NCBI GenBank assembly: GCA_014799765.1
Contig: JAAVHK010000122.1
Location: forward strand, 1 to 7,566
From: Ruminococcus sp.
Lineage (GTDB): Bacteria > Bacillota > Clostridia > Oscillospirales > Ruminococcaceae
Direction: 5' to 3'
Length of the DNA stretch: 7,566 nt
Shown here one piece after another: positions 5,664 to 7,566 of the stretch (the first letter of the stretch is position 1; every line of letters starts with the position of its first letter). Below the pieces are notes generated by a model that searched no databases, was not told the DNA's origin, and was given only the letters and a program-made list of their open reading frames with translations. The translations under genes and the position numbers were made by a program.

Positions 5664-6751
5664 AAAAAATATTTTATTTATTTATAATATTTACCGTTCT
5701 GATTATAACGGCGAATCCGCTTGAAAGTTTTGCGGAATTTACCGGCAGTGAATCGGAGATAAGAAACCAGATTGATGATATAATGTCGGATTACGATATA
5801 GACTTCAGTTACGACGATATAGGAAATCTTTCTTTTTCGGGATTGCTTGATATAGTAAAAAATTCCTTTACCGCACGGCTGTCCGCACCGCTGAAAGTTC
5901 TGAAAACGCTTTTATTTGTAATTCTTTTCACAGCGGTAATGAAAAATGCCGGTACCGGTATATTTTCGGGAACATCTGCCGGACTTTACAACATGATTTG
6001 CGTGATAACGGCGGTTACAGTGATAATGCCACAGCTTTTTACGGTATATAGTTCAGCACTTACGGCGGTCAGACGTGGTGGCGATTTTATACTTGTATTC
6101 GTACCGGTTTTTGCCGGAATTACGGTAATAGCCGGTGGAATAACTACCGCCGGAATATATAATCTGCTTATACTGGGTGCTTCGGAACTGATAGTCAGAC
6201 TTTCGGAAAATTTTCTTATTCCGGTAGTAAGTATAAGTACGGTACTGGCGGTATCGGGGAGTGTTTTTCCGGATATGTCGCTGAACAGTATAATAAATCT
6301 GCTGAAAAAGCTGATTACATGGGGAATGACAGTCACAATGACGCTTTTCACCGGTTTTGTATCTATGAAATGCACGCTCGGCGGAAAGGCTGACGGCGTT
6401 GCGAGTAAGACAGCACGTTTTCTTATATCGGGAGCAGTACCGGTTGTAGGCGGTGCGGTTTCGGATGCATATGCAACGGTCAAAAGCAGTTTCGATGTAA
6501 TACACGGAAGCGTCGGTACGGTGGGAGTAATTGCAATGATAATAATCATGTTACCGCCGGTCATGGAAGTGTTTGTTTTCCGTATAGTAATGTGGGCAGG
6601 AACTGCCATAGCTGAACTTTTTTCCACAGAACCGCTTGTCAGGTTAATGAAAGGTATCGACAGCGGACTTGCAGTGGCACAGAGCGTACTTGTATGCTAT
6701 TCGGTAATTTTCGTGCTTTGTACCGGAATACTTATGAAATGTTTAGGTTAG
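5660..6751 (+). CDS. spoIIIAE: Stage III sporulation protein AE
   Basis: This is the large polytopic membrane protein of the SpoIIIA complex, proposed to form part of the export apparatus at the base of the channel. It has 363 residues, somewhat shorter than the roughly 399 of B. subtilis. A signal peptide is visible: MKK, a hydrophobic core to about residue 18, and a likely cleavage site after SFA at residue 25. An extracytoplasmic segment rich in Asp, Glu and Ser (about 26-60) follows. Many hydrophobic helices run from about residue 75 to the end, including FILVFVPVFAGITVIAGG. SGAVPVVGGAVSDAYATVKS is a well-conserved family block. The start overlaps spoIIIAD as ATGA, with only a weak GGGA (5651-5654) upstream, so coupling to spoIIIAD is likely. 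The number of helices was not computed. Confidence 0.95.
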   Translation: MKKIFYLFIIFTVLIITANPLESFAEFTGSESEIRNQIDDIMSDYDIDFSYDDIGNLSFSGLLDIVKNSFTARLSAPLKVLKTLLFVILFTAVMKNAGTGIFSGTSAGLYNMICVITAVTVIMPQLFTVYSSALTAVRRGGDFILVFVPVFAGITVIAGGITTAGIYNLLILGASELIVRLSENFLIPVVSISTVLAVSGSVFPDMSLNSIINLLKKLITWGMTVTMTLFTGFVSMKCTLGGKADGVASKTARFLISGAVPVVGGAVSDAYATVKSSFDVIHGSVGTVGVIAMIIIMLPPVMEVFVFRIVMWAGTAIAELFSTEPLVRLMKGIDSGLAVAQSVLVCYSVIFVLCTGILMKCLG

Positions 6752-6761
6752 GAGGGATATT

Positions 6762-7223
6762 ATGGAAGATTTGAAAAATGCGGTCATGGCGGTATGTATA
6801 ATTTCTGCCGGTGTATGTATGATTGAAAATATGGTATCGGGTACACGGCTGAAATCTCAGATGAAATTTTTACTTAATCTCACTGTAGTTACCGTTCTTG
6901 TAGCGTCGTTCACGAAAGGCGGTATAGCGTTTGAAATGCCCGATTTTTCTGAATACAGTCAGCAGAATTACGGAACTTCACAGGAAGTATATAATAATGA
7001 AATATGCCGTCAGACATCTGAAAATATATCGTCGGTTATATTTGAACAGCTTACGGCTTCCGGAATAAATTGTACAGAAATTCAGACAGAAGTTAATATT
7101 TCAGATGATAACAGCATATTTATTAGTAAGGTCATAATCAGTTCGGACGATTTCGGGTCAGCGGTTGAAATTGTAAGAAACATTATCGGCAACAGTGCGG
7201 AGGTAGTAAATGGAAGTGGCTGA
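6762..7223 (+). CDS. spoIIIAF: Stage III sporulation protein AF
   Basis: This membrane-anchored protein has a domain in the space between mother cell and forespore that is thought to form a ring like secretion-system ring proteins. It has 153 residues, clearly shorter than the roughly 206 of B. subtilis. Two N-terminal membrane segments (about 6-24 and 34-50) are joined by a short loop containing GTRLKSQMKF, the usual family layout. The C-terminal part (about 60-150) alternates amphipathic helix and strand, for example TEIQTEVNIS, FISKVIISS and AVEIVRNIIG, consistent with a ring-building fold. AGGAGGG at 6750-6756 overlaps the spoIIIAE stop and lies 5 nt before the ATG. The last 14 nt overlap spoIIIAG. 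There is no frameshift sign, so the short length appears natural. Confidence 0.92.
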   Translation: MEDLKNAVMAVCIISAGVCMIENMVSGTRLKSQMKFLLNLTVVTVLVASFTKGGIAFEMPDFSEYSQQNYGTSQEVYNNEICRQTSENISSVIFEQLTASGINCTEIQTEVNISDDNSIFISKVIISSDDFGSAVEIVRNIIGNSAEVVNGSG

Positions 7224-7566
7224 AAAATTCAGGGATTTGCCGAAAGATAAAAAACTTCTTGCCGTCGTGATGTTTCTTGGAATAGCCGGACTTATTTTCA
7301 TAATGCTTTCTGCTTTAGTACCCGACGGCAAAAACACTGAAACTGCCGGATATTCTGAGGAAACCGGCGTGAACAGTACGGAAAATTTCCGTATTGATAC
7401 AGAAAAACGCCTTGAAGAGTTTCTGAAAAATATCGACGGTGCAGGCGATGTCAAAGTATGTATAACGGTTGCAACAGACCAGCGTTATGTATACGCCACA
7501 GAGGGTAAACGGAATCAGTCCGGAAATACGACAGAGGAGGAAAAAAAATATGTGATTATCGGTAAC
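7210..7566 (+). CDS. spoIIIAG: Stage III sporulation protein AG (3' partial)
   Basis: This protein forms a large ring in the intermembrane space of the SpoIIIA-SpoIIQ channel; in B. subtilis it makes a 30-fold ring. Only the first 119 residues are in the window and the frame is open to the last base. A short basic cytoplasmic start (MEVAEKFRDLPKDKK) precedes one membrane helix (about 16-37). A linker rich in Glu, Thr and Asn follows. The conserved LEEFLKNIDGAGDVKVCITV (68-87) opens the ring-building domain, and VYAT and a Glu/Lys-rich segment come next. GGAGG at 7199-7203 lies 6 nt before the ATG. The start lies 14 nt inside spoIIIAF. The identification rests on this conserved block and on gene order; the rest of the gene, and an expected spoIIIAH, lie beyond the window. 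Confidence 0.92.
   Translation, partial: MEVAEKFRDLPKDKKLLAVVMFLGIAGLIFIMLSALVPDGKNTETAGYSEETGVNSTENFRIDTEKRLEEFLKNIDGAGDVKVCITVATDQRYVYATEGKRNQSGNTTEEEKKYVIIGN

Noticed and set aside
5949..5958. Perfect palindrome CCGGTACCGG
   Set aside because: It lies inside spoIIIAE where the codons read Ala-Gly-Thr-Gly, and CCGG is frequent throughout these genes, so it is best explained by codon choice.
5986..6627. 213-codon open frame on the minus strand inside spoIIIAE (and a 150-codon one at 6053-6505)
   Set aside because: They lie wholly antisense to a well-recognised conserved gene, have no ribosome site of note and give low-complexity Thr/Ile or Tyr/Arg-rich translations, as expected of shadow frames.
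1..7566. tRNA, rRNA, CRISPR arrays, insertion sequences or a novel defence or biosynthetic system
   Set aside because: No cloverleaf, spaced repeats, transposase or terminal inverted repeats were seen; nearly every base is accounted for by the sugar importer and the standard spoIIIA operon.

Overview
The window comes from a spore-forming Gram-positive bacterium. It looks like an anaerobic member of the Clostridia, and its gene style (Glu/Ser-rich lipoprotein linker, codon use) resembles Ruminococcus and relatives. That genus-level guess is inference; the spoIIIA operon is the firm evidence for an endospore-former lineage. All genes are on the + strand and nearly all of the sequence is coding.

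Bases 1-3547 hold a carbohydrate ABC importer of the CUT1 (MalEFG) type. It consists of a solute-binding lipoprotein cut by the left edge, followed by two inner-membrane permeases that overlap by 4 nt. A stem-loop lies between the binding protein and the first permease. A strong rho-independent terminator (3563-3591) closes the operon. No ATPase gene is present, so the permeases presumably use an ATPase encoded elsewhere, as is common for this class in Firmicutes. The transported sugar cannot be read from the sequence.

Bases 3650-7566 hold the sporulation operon spoIIIAA-AB-AC-AD-AE-AF-AG. Spacing between genes is very tight (overlaps of 4-16 nt or gaps of 10-18 nt), and spoIIIAG is cut by the right edge. 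spoIIIAH would be expected next. In Bacillus subtilis these proteins are made in the mother cell during engulfment. Together with forespore SpoIIQ they form a channel across the two membranes around the forespore, with parts resembling type II and III secretion systems. SpoIIIAA is the ATPase, AB is GspF-like, AC/AD/AE are membrane proteins, and AF/AG/AH carry ring-forming extracellular domains.

The two halves differ in composition. The importer genes use codons typical of highly expressed genes, while the spoIIIA genes are richer in ATA, GGA and CCGG-containing codon pairs. I find no mobile element, CRISPR array, RNA gene or clearly novel system. The points most worth a second look are the long acidic linker of the binding protein, the enlarged first extracellular loop of permease 1, the variant Walker A of SpoIIIAA, and the regulatory DNA at 3592-3649.
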